A DNA stretch of 64,000 nt from Piscicola geometra. Lineage: Eukaryota > Annelida > Clitellata > Hirudinida > Piscicolidae. The notes below the pieces were generated by a model. The model ran no database searches. It saw only the letters and a program-made list of their open reading frames with translations, and was not told the origin of the DNA. The stretch covers positions 2,106,931-2,170,930 of the forward strand of contig OX030963.1 of NCBI GenBank assembly GCA_943735955.1, read 5' to 3'. Shown here in pieces: positions 61,512 to 64,000 of the stretch. The number at the start of each line of letters is the position of its first letter. Within the stretch, counting starts at the first letter, position 1. Both the position numbers and the translations under genes were made by a program.

Positions 61512-63749
61512 ACAGACAGCCATGTTGAAATGGAAAGTTTAGGTGAGATATCACCCACTTTTATCAATATTTTCTTATAAATCAATTATAAACAACCATA
61601 ATAAATAAACCTAAAACCCATCTTTTTCAAAACTTAAACTTAAAATGTCCCATTTCTCCATAATTCAAAATTCTCAAATTAAAACAAAAGTTTCACTTTT
61701 GACCCATTCTTCAACCACGACCACCACCAGACGACAATTCAAACATGGCCTTTGTCAAGTTCATGAAAGCGCACAACTGCTACGACCTTGTGCCCACGTC
61801 TGCCAAACTGCTCGTCCTTGACACCGAGCTAGGCGTCTGTGGTGGTGGTGGAGGTGGTGGTGATGGAGGGGGGTTTGTGGTGACTATGGTGGTTATAGTG
61901 GTGGCTGTAGTTGTTGTGGTGATAGCTGTGGTGGTGGTGGGGGAGGTGATGGTGGGGGTTTGTGGTGATGGTTGTGGTGGTAGTGTTGGTGGAGATGGGG
62001 GTTATAAGGGTCAGAGGTGGCTGTGGTGGTTGTGGTGGTGGGGATGTTGTAGAAGTGGCTGATGTGGTGGCTGTGATACCAACAAAAACTCTCAACATCA
62101 ACAAAAAACAACCAATAAATTAAACCCCCAACAACCAACAACAACAACAAAGGTTAAAAAAGCTTTCCTGGCTCTGATTTGGAACAGTCTGAGGGCTGCT
62201 CCCCTCTGGGATGGAGGCAATAAGAAATTCGTGGGTGAGGAGGGGGGGGGGAGTGGATGGAGAGGAGGGTGAGGAGTGGCTGGATGGGGGGGGGGAGGAG
62301 GGTGAGGAGTGGATGGATAGATGGGGAGGGTGAGGGGGAAGTGGATGGAGAGGAAGGGAGGTGGGATGGGAGGAAGGTAAGAGTATAGTGGGTGAAAGCG
62401 GATAGGTGGTAGGATGGAGAAGAGGAAGGGGAGGAAGAGGATGATAGGGTGGGTGGAAGATGGAAAAGTGGAAAATGAATTTTGAGAAAGATGAATGAAT
62501 GTTTAAAAGTGCTTTGAAGAAAGGAAGGAATGCGTGTTTAATGATGATGATGATGATGATGATGATGAGGATGATGATGATGATTTTAAAAGTGCATTAA
62601 TGCATCGACGACAGGCATGCTGACCATCACCGACTTCATCAAAATCCTCTTCAAGTACTACAAGGAGGATCAGGTAGGTGCAATAATATTGATAATTATA
62701 ATAATAATAAGGATAATATTGATATTAATAATAATAATAATGATAATAATAATAATGATAATAATAATAACAGTAATAACAATGATAATAATAACAATGA
62801 TAATGATAATAATGATAATAATAATAATAACAGTAATAATAATGATAATAATAACAATGATAATAATAACAATGATAATAATAACAATGATAATGATAAT
62901 AATGATAATAATAATAATAACAGTAATAATAATGATAATAATAACAATGATAATAATAACAATGATAATAATAACAATGATAATGATAATTATAATAGTG
63001 ATAATAATAATGATAATAATAATCATAATAATAACAATGATAGTAATAACAATGACACCATAATAATGATAACAGCAATAAAAGTATTAATAACTTATAT
63101 TCAATCTAGTAGTGATGATAATGATCACCATAATACTAATAATGATAACAGCAATAAAAGTATTAATAACTTATATTCAATCTAGTAGTGATGATAATGA
63201 TCACCATAATACTAATAATGATAACAGCAATAAAAGTATTAATAACTTATATTTAATCTAGTAGTGATGATAATGATCACCATAAAACTAATAAGAATAA
63301 TAAAAAACTTACATCACTAAATATCAGGTAGAGCACATAAATTATTATTATTAATATTATTGTTTTTATTCTAATTTTATTCTAGACACTATCATCAGGG
63401 TCACATACCGGAGCTGGAAACGCATAAGATAAAGACGTGGAAAGGTTCTTGATGATGATGATGACGATGATGATGATGATTCTACACCAATCCTTTAAAA
63501 TTTTTAAAACATAATATCTAAAATCTTTATTATTTTTATCGCCACCATCATCACCTCCATCATCATCACCATCATCATCACCATCATCATCATCACCACC
63601 ACCATCATCATCACCATCATCATGATGATCATCATCATCATCACCATGACAGAAGCGTTAGACTCGCAGTCTCAAGCGATGGTCGCCATCGACTCAGAAC
63701 TTTCTCTCTTCGACGCAATAGCCTATCTCTTCAAGCACAAGATCCATCG
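61512..63749 (+). CDS. PRKAG: AMP-activated protein kinase gamma subunit (partial, runs off the right edge)
   Basis: Six exons join in phase: 61512-61542, 61731-61834, 62153-62234, 62615-62673, 63399-63444 and 63653-63749. The assembled peptide follows the gamma-subunit order: FVKFMKAHNCYDLVPTSAKL, LVLDTELG/VKKAFLALIWNS, LRAAPLWDGGNKKFVG, MLTITDFIKILFKYY, PELETHKIKTWK and LFDAIAYLFKHKIHR. This covers the first CBS motif and the start of the second. The Arg before AAPLWD and the Asp of ITDF, both tied to nucleotide binding in CBS repeats, are kept. The last donor (CG/GTGATG) leaves phase 2; the LPVID strand and CBS 3-4 must lie beyond the window. The first listed exon begins at an acceptor, so 5' exons are also missing. 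The gamma subunit senses AMP, ADP and ATP for the kinase complex. Confidence 0.93.
62225..62600. repeat. G-rich and GATGAT repeats in an AMPK gamma intron
   Basis: GGGGGG-bearing GAGGAGTGGATGG repeats at 62240-62440 and a GATGAT tract at 62539-62583. Confidence 0.75.
62682..63058. repeat. ATAATAATAACAATG compound microsatellite
   Basis: AAT, AAC and GAT trinucleotides form a higher-order unit of about 100 bp that is duplicated (compare 62745-62840 with 62870-62960). Confidence 0.85.
63070..63288. repeat. 76-bp tandem repeat in an AMPK gamma intron
   Basis: Nearly three copies of a unit running from GATAACAGCAATAAAAGTAT through TCTAGTAGTGATGATAATGA to CACCATAATACTAATAAT. Copies are almost identical. 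Confidence 0.9.
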
Positions 63750-63750
63750 G

Positions 63751-64000
63751 TGATGATGATGATGATGATGGTTGTGGTGGTGGTGGTGGTGGTGGTGATG
63801 GTTGTGGTGGTGGTGATGATGATGATGATGATGGTTGTGGTGGTGGTGGTGGTGATGATGATGATGGTGGAAGAGATGATGATGATGGTTGTGGTGGTGA
63901 TGATGATGATGATGATGTTGGTGGTGGTGGTGGTGATGATGATGATGGTGGAAGAGATGATGATGATGGTTGTGGTGGTGATATTGATGATGATGATGGT
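63751..64000. repeat. GATGATGGTTGTGGTGGTG repeat to the window edge
   Basis: GAT and GGT trinucleotides in longer repeated blocks begin at the donor of the last visible AMPK gamma exon and continue past the window end. Confidence 0.9.

Overview
The window is animal nuclear DNA. It is AT-rich, its genes have many short exons with GT/AG junctions, and it is crowded with microsatellites and minisatellites. The recognisable genes are metazoan: a Wnt5 ligand, a Polycomb group RING finger (PCGF) protein, an AMP-kinase gamma subunit and a rhodopsin-class neuropeptide-type receptor. Composition and gene style suggest a lophotrochozoan such as an annelid or leech, but this is an inference and no sequence here names the species. 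All exon boundaries were read by eye from splice motifs and phase. Where phases chain without a break through several exons they are fairly secure. Terminal exons and low-complexity exons are less so.

Layout. 1-8.2 kb: two minus-strand, low-complexity genes of unknown function (about 0.86-1.7 kb and about 2.2-7.8 kb, the second Asp-rich), with large satellite tracts. 8.5-10 kb: no gene. 10.2-13.5 kb (+): three-exon GPCR. 13.55-14.62 kb: a decayed hAT transposon with terminal inverted repeats and an 8-bp target duplication, just behind the GPCR stop. 16.7-18.75 kb (+): two-exon protein with a Lys/Glu heptad tail and a degenerate, split dual-specificity-phosphatase-like fold. 19.1-20.8 kb (-): four-exon RING-type protein, convergent with the previous gene. 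21.2-29.2 kb (-): one uninterrupted 8-kb acidic exon of unknown function. 29.4-31.9 kb: minisatellites and one orphan exon. 31.9-37.0 kb (+): ten-exon PCGF gene (RING plus RAWUL). 37-42.6 kb: gene-poor, with a 360-bp polypyrimidine tract and a LINE remnant. 42.7-53.9 kb (+): Wnt5, nine secure exons plus a doubtful 5' exon. 55.5-60.2 kb (-): type II membrane protein with sequon-bearing repeats. 61.5 kb to the right edge (+): AMPK gamma, cut off by the window.

The genes do not form one pathway; they are independent neighbours. What they share is in-frame low-complexity growth (Asn, Asp, Ser, Lys/Glu or Gly-Arg repeats) inserted between conserved domains, alongside the same kinds of repeats in introns and intergenic DNA. 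The most distinctive items are the expanded Wnt5 N-terminus with its conserved WW/SLG exon junction, the phosphatase-like protein lacking a catalytic loop, the sequon-periodic membrane protein and the hAT remnant.
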